Shown here: positions 16,390 through 24,327 of the stretch, piece by piece | Numbering within the stretch: position 1 is the stretch's first letter | Layout of the letters: each line of letters opens with the position of its first letter | NCBI GenBank assembly: GCA_904420585.1 | Contig: CAJFVX010000045.1 | Span: 1 to 64,000, forward strand | Direction of reading: 5' to 3' | DNA: 64,000 nt | Origin: Candidatus Howiella intestinavium | Lineage (GTDB): Bacteria; Bacillota; Clostridia; Oscillospirales; Acutalibacteraceae | Program-made: the position numbers and the translations under genes | Notes under the pieces: model-generated | Database searches by the model: none | What the model was told of the DNA's origin: nothing | The model's input: only the letters and a program-made list of their open reading frames with translations

Positions 16390-18831
16390 ATGGAAACCCT
16401 TTCGCTGAACGGGGATTGGTCCCTGCAAATTTCGGGGGAGACGGACTGGATACCGGCAAAGGTGCCAGGGTCGGTCTATGCGGATTTGCTGCGCTGCGGG
16501 CGCATCGAGGATCCCTTTTACCGGGACAATGAGAACCGCCTGCTGCCCCTGATGGAGCACGATTTTGTCTATACCCGCACCTTTTCGGTAAGCGGCGGGC
16601 TGCTGGGCCGCGATGTCCTGCTGCTGCGCTGCGAGGGGCTGGATACCCTGGCCACTGTCTCTCTCAACGGCACCCCGGTTTTGCAGGCCGACAACATGCA
16701 CCGCACATGGGAGCTGGATGTAAAAAAATTCCTGGTGGAGGGGGAGAACACCATTGCTGTGCACTTTGCCTCCCCCACCCGGTATATAAAGGAACAGTAC
16801 GCCCGCTGCCGGGCGGACGGCACGGGCGACGCCATGGTGGGCTTCCCCCACATCCGCAAGGCCCACTGCATGTTTGGATGGGACTGGGGTCCCCGCCTGC
16901 CCGACGCCGGCATCTGGCGCCCCATTTCCCTTATAGGGGCGGACACGGCCCGACTGAAGGGGGTATATGTGACCCAGAACCATCACGACGGCGTGGTGGA
17001 TTTGAATTTTGATGTGGAGGTCCAAAGCCTTTCCGACGCCGGGCCGGCCTGGACCTATACGGCGGCCGTCACAGCCCCCGACGGGCGACGGTATGCCTGC
17101 GACCCTCTGTCCGGGCGGGTTCGCATCCCCGACCCCCAGCTTTGGTGGCCCAACGGCTACGGGGCGCAGCCCCTGTATACCCTGCGGGTGGAGCTGTCGG
17201 CCGGCGGGCAGCTGCTGGATGTGTGGGAAAAGCGCATCGGCCTGCGCACCATGACCGTCCACCGGGAGCCGGACGCCTGGGGGGAGGGCTTTGCCCACCG
17301 GGTCAACGGGGTGGACATCTTCGCCATGGGCGCCGACTATATCCCGGAGGACAACCTCCTCACCCGGGTGGACCGGGCCAAAACCGAGCGGCTGCTGCGG
17401 GACTGCGCGGCCGCCCGTTTCAACACCATCCGGGTATGGGGCGGCGGCTGCTATCCCAGCGACGATTTTTACGATTTGTGCGACCAGCTGGGCCTGATCG
17501 TATGGCAGGATTTCATGTTCGCCTGCGCCGTGTACGAGCTCAGCGACGCCTTTGAGGAGAATATCCGCGCCGAACTGATTGACAACATCAAGCGCCTGCG
17601 GCACCATCCCAGCCTGGGGCTGTGGTGCGGGAACAACGAGATGGAGATGTTCGTGGAGCAGGGAAAGTGGGTATCCAGCCCCAAACAGAAGTCGGATTAT
17701 GTGAAGATGTATCAGTACATCTTCCCGAAAATTTTGAAGGAATACGATCCGAATACCTTCTACTGGCCGGCCAGCCCATCCTCCGGCGGGGATTTCGATG
17801 AACCCAACAGTCCCGACCGGGGGGATACCCACTACTGGGGGGTGTGGCATGGCAACGAGCCCTTTTCGGCCTACCGCAGGTTCTTTTTCCGGTATGCCTC
17901 GGAGTTCGGCTTCCAGTCCTTCCCCTCACTTAAGACGGTGGAGAGCTTCACCCTTCCCGAAGACCGCAATATATTCTCCTATGTGATGGAAAAGCATCAG
18001 CGCAACAACGCCGCCAACGGGAAGATTATGCATTATCTGGCCCAGACCTTCCTCTACCCCACGGATTTTTCCACCCTTTTGTACGCCTCCCAGCTGCTCC
18101 AGGCGGAGGCCATTAAGTACGGGGTGGAGCACTGGCGGCGGAACCGGGGGCGCTGCATGGGCGCCGTCTACTGGCAGCTCAACGACTGCTGGCCAGTGGC
18201 CAGCTGGTCTTCCATAGATTACTTCGGCCGCTGGAAGGCGCTGCATTATTACGCCAAACGGTTTTTCTCGCCGGTGGCGGTCTCCTGCTGCGAAGAGGGG
18301 ATTATGACCCAGAACCCCAATGTAAACGCCGAGCCCTATGATGTGGAGAAGTCCATGCACCTGTGCGTGGAGAACGAGACCATGGCGCCCTTCCGGGGGG
18401 AGGTGCGCTGGTCCCTGCGCAGGCCGGACGCTTCGGTCATCCGGCAGGGGACGGAAAAGGTGGAGGCGGTGCCCCTTTCCTCCCTTTGGCTGGAAAAGCG
18501 GGTGTTTGCCGACGCGCCCTTATACCAAAGCTACCTTTCCTTTTCCCTGTACGGGGAGGACGGCGGCCTTATCTCGGCCGGCACGGCGCTCTTCTGCCCG
18601 CCCAAGCATTTTGCCTTTGCCGACCCCCATTTACAGGCCGAGATTGGGGGCGATACGATCACCGTGTCCGCCGCCGCCTACGCCCGGTCGGTGGAAATCG
18701 ATTTCGCCGATGCGGATGTGGTGCTGTCGGACAATTACTTTGATATGGACGCCGGAACCCGCACCGTAAAAATCCTCCGGGGACAGCCGGGGGAAAAACT
18801 GATTCTGCGCAGCGTCTACGATATCCGCTGA
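16390..18831 (+). CDS. Beta-mannosidase (GH2)
   Basis: 813 aa. It cleaves terminal beta-D-mannose residues from manno-oligosaccharides, probably inside the cell because no signal peptide is present. The layout is GH2: jelly-roll sugar-binding domain (about 1-180; [22 protein letters not shown]), Ig-like domain (190-290), and TIM barrel (300-640) with the acid/base Glu in LWCGNNEME and the nucleophile Glu in [11 protein letters not shown], then [13 protein letters not shown] and C-terminal beta domains. Length is normal for the family. ATG 16390 follows AAGGAGG at 16372-16378. It has its own promoter. Confidence 0.93.
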   Translation: METLSLNGDWSLQISGETDWIPAKVPGSVYADLLRCGRIEDPFYRDNENRLLPLMEHDFVYTRTFSVSGGLLGRDVLLLRCEGLDTLATVSLNGTPVLQADNMHRTWELDVKKFLVEGENTIAVHFASPTRYIKEQYARCRADGTGDAMVGFPHIRKAHCMFGWDWGPRLPDAGIWRPISLIGADTARLKGVYVTQNHHDGVVDLNFDVEVQSLSDAGPAWTYTAAVTAPDGRRYACDPLSGRVRIPDPQLWWPNGYGAQPLYTLRVELSAGGQLLDVWEKRIGLRTMTVHREPDAWGEGFAHRVNGVDIFAMGADYIPEDNLLTRVDRAKTERLLRDCAAARFNTIRVWGGGCYPSDDFYDLCDQLGLIVWQDFMFACAVYELSDAFEENIRAELIDNIKRLRHHPSLGLWCGNNEMEMFVEQGKWVSSPKQKSDYVKMYQYIFPKILKEYDPNTFYWPASPSSGGDFDEPNSPDRGDTHYWGVWHGNEPFSAYRRFFFRYASEFGFQSFPSLKTVESFTLPEDRNIFSYVMEKHQRNNAANGKIMHYLAQTFLYPTDFSTLLYASQLLQAEAIKYGVEHWRRNRGRCMGAVYWQLNDCWPVASWSSIDYFGRWKALHYYAKRFFSPVAVSCCEEGIMTQNPNVNAEPYDVEKSMHLCVENETMAPFRGEVRWSLRRPDASVIRQGTEKVEAVPLSSLWLEKRVFADAPLYQSYLSFSLYGEDGGLISAGTALFCPPKHFAFADPHLQAEIGGDTITVSAAAYARSVEIDFADADVVLSDNYFDMDAGTRTVKILRGQPGEKLILRSVYDIR

Positions 18832-18958
18832 GGACGGCCCCTGCTGCAACGCACGGGTGAACAGGGGGAAAAACGAGCCGGAGGTATTATCGCCGCAAAG
18901 GCCCGGGGGTTCGGATTTTACACAAAGATATATTATCAAAAAAATATTTTCAAATTGG

Positions 18959-18987
18959 TTGTGTTTTTAGCGTTTCCGTGCTATACT
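18959..18987 (+). promoter_or_regulatory. Promoter of SipW-type paralog 1
   Basis: TTGTGT (18959-18964), a 17-base spacer and TATACT (18982-18987). The spacer and the CGAA that follows closely match the promoter of paralog 4 (47818-47846). The 230-base gap 18832-19069 holds nothing else clear. Confidence 0.65.
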
Positions 18988-19069
18988 CGAACATGAAAAT
19001 GGCGGTTTGGCCTTCTGCGTGCGATTCATATGGGCCAAGCCCCAACGAAAAAACAGAGGAGGAACAACC

Positions 19070-20707
19070 ATGACAAGCGGCAAAAATACCAAAAGGGCCA
19101 TGCTGGCCAGCGCCCTGTCCCTGGCCCTCTGCTGCGCCATGCTGCTGGGCACGACTTTTGCCTGGTTTACCGACAGCGTGACCAATACCGGCAACATTAT
19201 CCAGTCGGGCAATCTGAACATTACGGCCACCGTGGCCGAGGTAGATCCCGACGACACGGCCTTTACCATTCAAAACGACGCCACCGGCGAAGCGGTTAAC
19301 GGCGGCCAGCCCTTCGGCTTCGGCGAACCGCGGGATATCGAAAAGGTTCCCGGCGCCATCATCGGCGAGGAAAACTGGGAGCCGGGCCGGTCCGATGCCA
19401 AGCTGCTGACCGTGACCAATAGCGGCACCCTGGCCGCCAAGGTAAAGCTGCAGTTCAGCGTGACCGACGGCGGCCTGTCCGAGGCGCTGTGGTATGACTT
19501 TATCCGGGTGGTGGACGGCGCTGTGGACGGCACCTTTACCAAGCGTCCCATGAATACGCTGAAATCCATGGAAGCGCTGGAATTCCCGCTGCTGGAAAGC
19601 GGCGACAACCTCCAGTTCATCCTGGTGTACGGCATGTACGAGGAAGCGGGCAACGAATTCCAGGGCGACAGCTTTGCGGCGGACGTGACCATCCTGGCCA
19701 AACAGACCCCCAAAGAGACAGACGGCTTCGGATCCAATCAGTACGACGCGGCGGCGCCCTATGCGTGGAGCGGCGGCACCGATGACGAGGGCCTGGAGGG
19801 GAACACAGACGCGCAGGCCAAGGCCGTTTCCATCGAAACACCCGAGCAGATGGCTTCCTTTGCTGCCGCGGTCAACGCCGGCAATACCTATAAGGACTAT
19901 ACCGTCACGCTGGAGAAGGATTTGGATTTGGGCGGCGAAAACTGGACGCCCATTGGCCGGCCGGGTCATACCTTCCAGGGTGTTTTTGATGGCAACGGCC
20001 ATACGGTGAGCAACCTGAAGGTCGATATGGCCTCTTCCAGTGACGTGGGCTTCTTCGGCTTCACCCAGGGCGGGGAAATCCGCAATCTGACTATACACAA
20101 CGCCCAGGTGAAGGGGTATCTGGATGTGGGCGTTGTGGCGGGCACTCCGTATACATCGGCCTACAGCAATATCAAACTGACCGGCACGATTCAGGTAGAC
20201 GGCTATGCGTATGTCGGCGGCATGTTTGGGAAAAACGCCTATGCCGACCTCTCCGATCTGACCATTGACGCCGTGGAAGGCAGCTATGTCAAGGCTGAAT
20301 CCGAAGAGTATCGGACCTACGTCGGCGGCGTGGTGGGCTTCATGGGAGAAGGAAGGCAATCGGTTTCCAATGTGGTATCCAACATCGATGTATATGGTTC
20401 CACATGTGATGTGGGCGGCATCACCGGTATCGCACATTATGGCAATACCTTTGCAAACTGCATCAGCACAGGCGACGTTTATCTGACCAATTCCATATTT
20501 GATGAAAACAAGCTGGAGATCGGCGGCATTGCCGGCACCTGGATGAACAGCAGCGCCGGCAGCGTTACCCTGCGCGGCTGCTCCTTCACCGGCACGCTGC
20601 ACGCCGTGCATAACGAACAGGATATCAGCGGCGAGGTGGCCGGAAATACCCTGACGGGGAGCAAGTATTATCCGGACAGAAACGAGGGCCAGCTGATCAT
20701 CGAATAA
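19070..20707 (+). CDS. SipW-type signal protein, paralog 1, GLUG-like beta tail
   Basis: 545 aa from ATG 19070 (AGAGGAGG upstream). Head: TKRAMLASALSLALCCAML, then LGTTFAWFTDSVTNTGN, the typical SipW-processed TasA/CalY-type signal and first strand. Residues about 45-215 form the conserved beta domain (WEPGRSDAKLLTV, LVYGMYEEAGNEF). The hinge DGFGSNQYD then leads to a tail (about 255-545) with repeated G-rich rungs like those of GLUG or beta-helix proteins (GHTFQGVFDGNGHTVSNL, YVGGMFGKNAYADLSDLTI). It is exported, probably as a surface or fibre protein. No sipW gene is in the window. The function is unknown; a role in matrix or adhesion is inferred from TasA relatives. Confidence 0.82.
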   Translation: MTSGKNTKRAMLASALSLALCCAMLLGTTFAWFTDSVTNTGNIIQSGNLNITATVAEVDPDDTAFTIQNDATGEAVNGGQPFGFGEPRDIEKVPGAIIGEENWEPGRSDAKLLTVTNSGTLAAKVKLQFSVTDGGLSEALWYDFIRVVDGAVDGTFTKRPMNTLKSMEALEFPLLESGDNLQFILVYGMYEEAGNEFQGDSFAADVTILAKQTPKETDGFGSNQYDAAAPYAWSGGTDDEGLEGNTDAQAKAVSIETPEQMASFAAAVNAGNTYKDYTVTLEKDLDLGGENWTPIGRPGHTFQGVFDGNGHTVSNLKVDMASSSDVGFFGFTQGGEIRNLTIHNAQVKGYLDVGVVAGTPYTSAYSNIKLTGTIQVDGYAYVGGMFGKNAYADLSDLTIDAVEGSYVKAESEEYRTYVGGVVGFMGEGRQSVSNVVSNIDVYGSTCDVGGITGIAHYGNTFANCISTGDVYLTNSIFDENKLEIGGIAGTWMNSSAGSVTLRGCSFTGTLHAVHNEQDISGEVAGNTLTGSKYYPDRNEGQLIIE

Positions 20708-20881
20708 AAGGCAACCGCTTTTCCTCCCGCCAGACCGGCGGATCCCAAGGGCGCGGGCCTATGCAGATATGTGTGCCTGTGGGGCCCCGAAAGGAAGAAA
20801 ATCATTCCGCTGCCGGCATTTGTCCGGGGGCATCAAGACCTTGGGATAAACGCCGGCAACTAAAAAAGGCGGAACCTGTAA

Positions 20882-21126
20882 ATGGAACACTCGAAAAAGT
20901 CCCTGCTGGCCAGCGCCCTGTCCCTGTCCCTCTGTGTTATACGGATTATCCGGAAGGGTATACCGTTGAAAACTGCCAGGTGAAGGGCTGCGATTTCACA
21001 TGGGGAAGCCCCGCCTCCAGGTACAACAGCTTTGCTTTTGTGGACGGGGATAAGTATCTTGTGGACTACGATGACGTTCCCGCAGGGGTAACGGTTACCG
21101 ACTGCACATTCACACGAGCCGGCTAC
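20882..21126 (+). pseudogene. Relic of a fifth SipW-type paralog
   Basis: ATG 20882 opens MEHSKKSLLASALSLSLC, which matches the signal of the neighbouring paralogs, but the frame then fails. In the other frame from about 20935, beta-helix-like sequence appears (GYTVENCQVKGCDFTWG, GVTVTDCTFTRAG). The whole middle of the gene, including the FAWFTDSV region and the hinge, is missing. It is best read as an internal deletion with out-of-frame fusion. It lies 174 bases behind intact paralog 1. Confidence 0.7.
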
Positions 21127-21151
21127 CCCCCCCGCTGCAGGCAAAGCGCGC

Positions 21152-21198
21152 AAAAAACAGGCCGGACAGCCCGAAAGGGTTGTCCGGCCTCAGTTTTT
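21152..21198 (-). terminator. Bidirectional terminator after trpS
   Basis: A 14-bp stem (21159-21172 with 21177-21190) has a GAAA tetraloop, an A-run on one side and a T-run on the other, so it works for both strands. Confidence 0.85.
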
Positions 21199-21268
21199 TA
21201 CCTTGCGGTTCAACAGCCGGCAGACCGGCCGGGTAAGATACTCCCTATCCCGGCCCTTGCCCGCATAT

Positions 21269-22291
21269 TTATTTTTCCGGCGACACGAAGCCCAGCTTCC
21301 GCTGTACCTTGGAAAGGGTGCGGGCGGCCAGACGGGCAGCCCGTTCGGAACCTTCCCTGTACACCGACAAAAGATAGCCCTTGTCGTTGATGAGCCGGTC
21401 GTACTCCTCCCGGATGGGCCGCAGGGCCTCCACAACGGCCTCGCCCACGGCGGTTTTAAAGTCGCCGTAGCCCTTGCCCTCAAATTCGGCCTCCACCTGT
21501 CCGGCCGTCTTACCGGTGACGGCCCCGTAGATGCCGATGAGGTTGTTGATGCCCTCCTTGCCCTCGCCTACGCAGACCTTGGCCTCCGAATCGGTCACCG
21601 CCCGCTTGAACTTGCGCATGATGTCCTCCGGCTTGTCCAGCAGCGCCACCCAGGCGTTGGGGTTCTCGTCCGACTTGGACATCTTCCTCGTGGGGTCCTG
21701 CAGGGACATGACCCGGGCCCCGGCGGGGGGGATGTAGGGCTCGGGCAGGGTGAAGAGGCCGCTGTACAGATTGTTCATGCGCAGGGCGATGTCCCGGGTT
21801 ATCTCCAGATGCTGCTTCTGGTCGGCCCCTACCGGCACCAGGTCGGCCTGGTAGAGCAGGATGTCGGCCGCCATAAGGGCGGGATAGGTGAAGAGGCCGG
21901 CGTTGATGTTCTCGGGATGCTTCTGGGACTTGTCCTTAAACTGGGTCATGCGGGACAGCTCGCCGAACTGGGTGTAGCAGTCGAGAATCCAGGCCAGCTC
22001 GGCGTGGGCCGGCACCCAGGACTGCACCATCAGAACCGATTTCTGGGGGTCCAGCCCCACGGCCAGCAGCAGGGCGCAGGTGGTGTAAATCTGCTGGCGG
22101 AACTTGGCCGGCTCCTGCCGGACGGTGATGGCGTGCAGATCCATGACGCCGTAGATGCAGTCGTATTCCTCCTGCATGTTTTTCCAGTTTTTGAGGGCCC
22201 CCAGGTAGTTGCCCAAGGTCAGCATGCCGCTGGGCTGGATGCCGCTGTATATCCGCTTCTTGCGCTGGGGGGCGGGGGTTTGTTCGCTCAT
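21269..22291 (-). CDS. trpS: Tryptophanyl-tRNA synthetase
   Basis: 340 aa, a class I synthetase charging tRNA-Trp. The HIGH-type signature is PSGMLTLGNYLG and the KMSKS loop is RKMSKSDEN. The segments GVMDLHAITV and QWVPAH-like SWVPAHAELAW are TrpRS hallmarks. Normal length. ATG 22291 has AAAGGAG upstream. It is 39 bases behind the aminotransferase gene and probably shares its transcript. I see no T-box leader in front of either gene. Confidence 0.97.
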   Translation of the reverse strand: MSEQTPAPQRKKRIYSGIQPSGMLTLGNYLGALKNWKNMQEEYDCIYGVMDLHAITVRQEPAKFRQQIYTTCALLLAVGLDPQKSVLMVQSWVPAHAELAWILDCYTQFGELSRMTQFKDKSQKHPENINAGLFTYPALMAADILLYQADLVPVGADQKQHLEITRDIALRMNNLYSGLFTLPEPYIPPAGARVMSLQDPTRKMSKSDENPNAWVALLDKPEDIMRKFKRAVTDSEAKVCVGEGKEGINNLIGIYGAVTGKTAGQVEAEFEGKGYGDFKTAVGEAVVEALRPIREEYDRLINDKGYLLSVYREGSERAARLAARTLSKVQRKLGFVSPEK

Positions 22292-22330
22292 GATTCCTTG
22301 TCTCCTTTACCTATGCTTGCCCGCCGCCCT

Positions 22331-23524
22331 TTACCGGCCGCAGGTCTCGGCCGCCAGGCGGCCCAAAATCTCCATACCCTGGGCAATCTGCTGGTCGGTG
22401 GGGGTGGAGTAGTTGATGCGGAAGCACTGGCAGGGCTCGTTTTCGTCCATTAAGAAGGCCGAGCCGGGCACGGTGGCCACCTTCCGGTTGACCGCCTCCT
22501 TGCAGAAGGCGTTCATGTCCACCCCGTCGGGCAGGCGGCACCAGAGGAAGAGCCCCCCCTCAATGGGCTGGTAGCTGATGTAGGGCGCCAAGTGCTTGTC
22601 CATCAAATCCATGGTATACCGGGCCTTCTTGCCGTAGAGGGCCTGGTTTTTCTTTAAATGGCCGTCGTAGTCACATTCGGTCATGAAGCCGTGGGCCACA
22701 ATCTGGGACCAGATGTTGGTATGTACGTCCACCACCTGCTTGCAGACCACCAGCTTGGAGAAGACCGGGCCGGGGGCGATGGCGTAGCCCACCCGCATGC
22801 CCGGGGCCATGACCTTGGAGAAGGAGCCGCAGTAGATGACCAGCCCGTCCTCGTCCAGGCTCTTGATGCAGGGCACATCCTCCCCGGCAAAGCGGGTGTC
22901 CCCGTAGGGGTTGTCCTCCAGAATCAGCACGCCGTACTTCTTGGCCAGGGCGTAGAGCTGCCTGCGCTTTTCATAGGACATGGTGACGCCGGTGGGGTTC
23001 TGGAAGTTGGGGATGGTGTAGATAAATCTGGCCCGCTTTTCCTCTTGTAAGGCCTGCTCCAGGGCGTTCATATCCATGCCGTCGGCCTCCATCTCCACCC
23101 CCCGCAGCTTGACGCCGTAGGACCGGAAGGCGTTGAGGGAGCCGATAAAGCTGGGATTCTCACAGATGACCGTGTCCCCCTCGTTGCAGAGGACCTTGGC
23201 CGTCAGCTCCATGACCTGGTTGGCCCCGGTGGTGATGAGGATGTCGTCAAAATCCCGGCCCACATTGTGCTTCTCCTTCATGTAGGACATGAGATGGGTC
23301 CGCAGGGGGCCGTAGCCCTCGGTGATGGAATACTGCAGCGCATCGATGGGATGGGTCTCGAACAGCTTGGCCGACAGCCGGGCGATGTCGTCCACGGGGA
23401 AGGCGTCGGGGGCCGGGTTGCCGGCCGAAAAGGGGATGTACCCCGGCTGGGAGGTGAATTTTAAGATTTCCCGGATGGCCGAGGGCTTTAAACCCGCCAC
23501 CCGGTTGGCAAAGGTGTATTCCAT
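22331..23524 (-). CDS. PLP-dependent class I/II aminotransferase
   Basis: 397 aa, fold type I, like 2-aminoadipate or aromatic aminotransferases. The PLP Lys is in CGSFSKVMAPGMRVGY. TTGANQVMEL, IPNFQNPTGVTMS and EDNPYGDTRF are the cofactor-pocket motifs, and CFRINYS carries the carboxylate-binding Arg. Cytoplasmic. It lies directly upstream of trpS, which may hint at aromatic amino acid use, but specificity cannot be read. Confidence 0.92.
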   Translation of the reverse strand: MEYTFANRVAGLKPSAIREILKFTSQPGYIPFSAGNPAPDAFPVDDIARLSAKLFETHPIDALQYSITEGYGPLRTHLMSYMKEKHNVGRDFDDILITTGANQVMELTAKVLCNEGDTVICENPSFIGSLNAFRSYGVKLRGVEMEADGMDMNALEQALQEEKRARFIYTIPNFQNPTGVTMSYEKRRQLYALAKKYGVLILEDNPYGDTRFAGEDVPCIKSLDEDGLVIYCGSFSKVMAPGMRVGYAIAPGPVFSKLVVCKQVVDVHTNIWSQIVAHGFMTECDYDGHLKKNQALYGKKARYTMDLMDKHLAPYISYQPIEGGLFLWCRLPDGVDMNAFCKEAVNRKVATVPGSAFLMDENEPCQCFRINYSTPTDQQIAQGMEILGRLAAETCGR

Positions 23525-23566
23525 AAGTAACCGTCCTTTCTCCTCATACAGGCGGCAGACCGCCTC

Positions 23567-23595
23567 TTTATATACACTTTCCTATCATACCACAA
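23567..23595 (-). promoter_or_regulatory. Promoter of the aminotransferase-trpS operon
   Basis: On the minus strand, TTGTGG (23590-23595), a 17-base spacer and TATAAA (23567-23572). A small hairpin (AGGCGG/CCGCCT, 23550-23565) follows in the leader. Confidence 0.55.
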
Positions 23596-23635
23596 TCCCC
23601 CGGCCGCGTAAAGCCGTAGGGCCGGGTTGGGAGGC

Positions 23636-23674
23636 AAAAAAATCCCGTTCCCCCTATGCTGCGCGGGGAACGGG
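23636..23674 (-). terminator. Terminator behind the small coiled-coil gene
   Basis: A 10-bp stem CCCGTTCCCC/GGGGAACGGG (23644-23653 with 23665-23674), read on the minus strand, is followed by ATTTTTTT. Confidence 0.8.
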
Positions 23675-23718
23675 CGGTTTTAGGCGGATATTTTCTTTTC
23701 CAGCAGGGCGAGGCGGTT

Positions 23719-23934
23719 TTACAGGTCGCTTACCTGCTCCTTCAGCTTTTCGGTTTCACGCTCTAGCTCCCACTGTTTTTCATGGGTGAGCTTATAACCG
23801 TCAAAGAGGCTGTCTATCCTTTTGCCGATTTGATTTTCCATGTAGACCTTCATCCGGTGCTCGGAAGCGTCTATCATCCTGGACACCGTTTCTGTCAGCA
23901 TTTGAAATTGTTCCAGCATTTCTGCGTCGGTCAT
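23719..23934 (-). CDS. Small coiled-coil protein of unknown function
   Basis: 71 aa from ATG 23934, chosen because AGGAGGTG lies 7 bases upstream; the open frame runs further upstream but without coding character. The product is charged and helical: MTDAEMLEQFQMLTETVSRM, then MENQIGKRIDSLFDGY, ending in a heptad-like ELERETEKLKEQVSDL. No membrane segment or known motif is seen. It has its own terminator and stands alone between the aminotransferase and spoIIE. I do not recognise the family. Confidence 0.72.
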   Translation of the reverse strand: MTDAEMLEQFQMLTETVSRMIDASEHRMKVYMENQIGKRIDSLFDGYKLTHEKQWELERETEKLKEQVSDL

Positions 23935-24177
23935 TTTCGCCACCTCCTGTCTTACCCAGTTTACCACAGGGGCCGCGGGCCTGTCAACATCCCCCCCATT
24001 CCCCCCAAAAAACTTCTCGACTTTTTCTGCGCCTACATCTTGCGGTATTTCCCGGAAATCTTTCCACAACTCCACCACCGGCTGTGGATAACATCCGCCG
24101 CCCTTCCATATTTCCCGAAGGGGTTTTGGGACAATCCCCCTTATCCGGCAGTGATTTCCATTTTTTAGCAATCCGCT

Positions 24178-24211
24178 TTGACAAAAAATCCCCGCCCGCC
24201 GGGACTATAAT
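24178..24211 (+). promoter_or_regulatory. Spo0A-type long-spacer promoter of spoIIE
   Basis: A perfect TTGACA (24178-24183) and a perfect TATAAT (24206-24211) are separated by 22 bases instead of 17. In Bacillus subtilis the Spo0A-activated sigma-A promoters of spoIIG and spoIIE have spacers of 21-22 bases. The -35 lies in TTTGACA, whose complement TGTCAAA differs by one base from the 0A box TGTCGAA. The rest of the gene-free stretch 23935-24327 shows no other clear signal. Confidence 0.6.
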
Positions 24212-24327
24212 CGGGTGTATAAGGCCCGCACCAGCCTATTTCCCGCCCCGCCGGGAAATAAAGCCGGCGGGAAACAGGACAAGGCCGGCGAAACCGGCCC
24301 GGCGGACGGGAAAACGTCCGACTTTAT

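Noticed and set aside
21269-23620. T-box or other riboswitch before the aminotransferase-trpS operon
   Set aside because: The leader is under 50 bases after the promoter and has only a small hairpin; no T-box sequence is seen.
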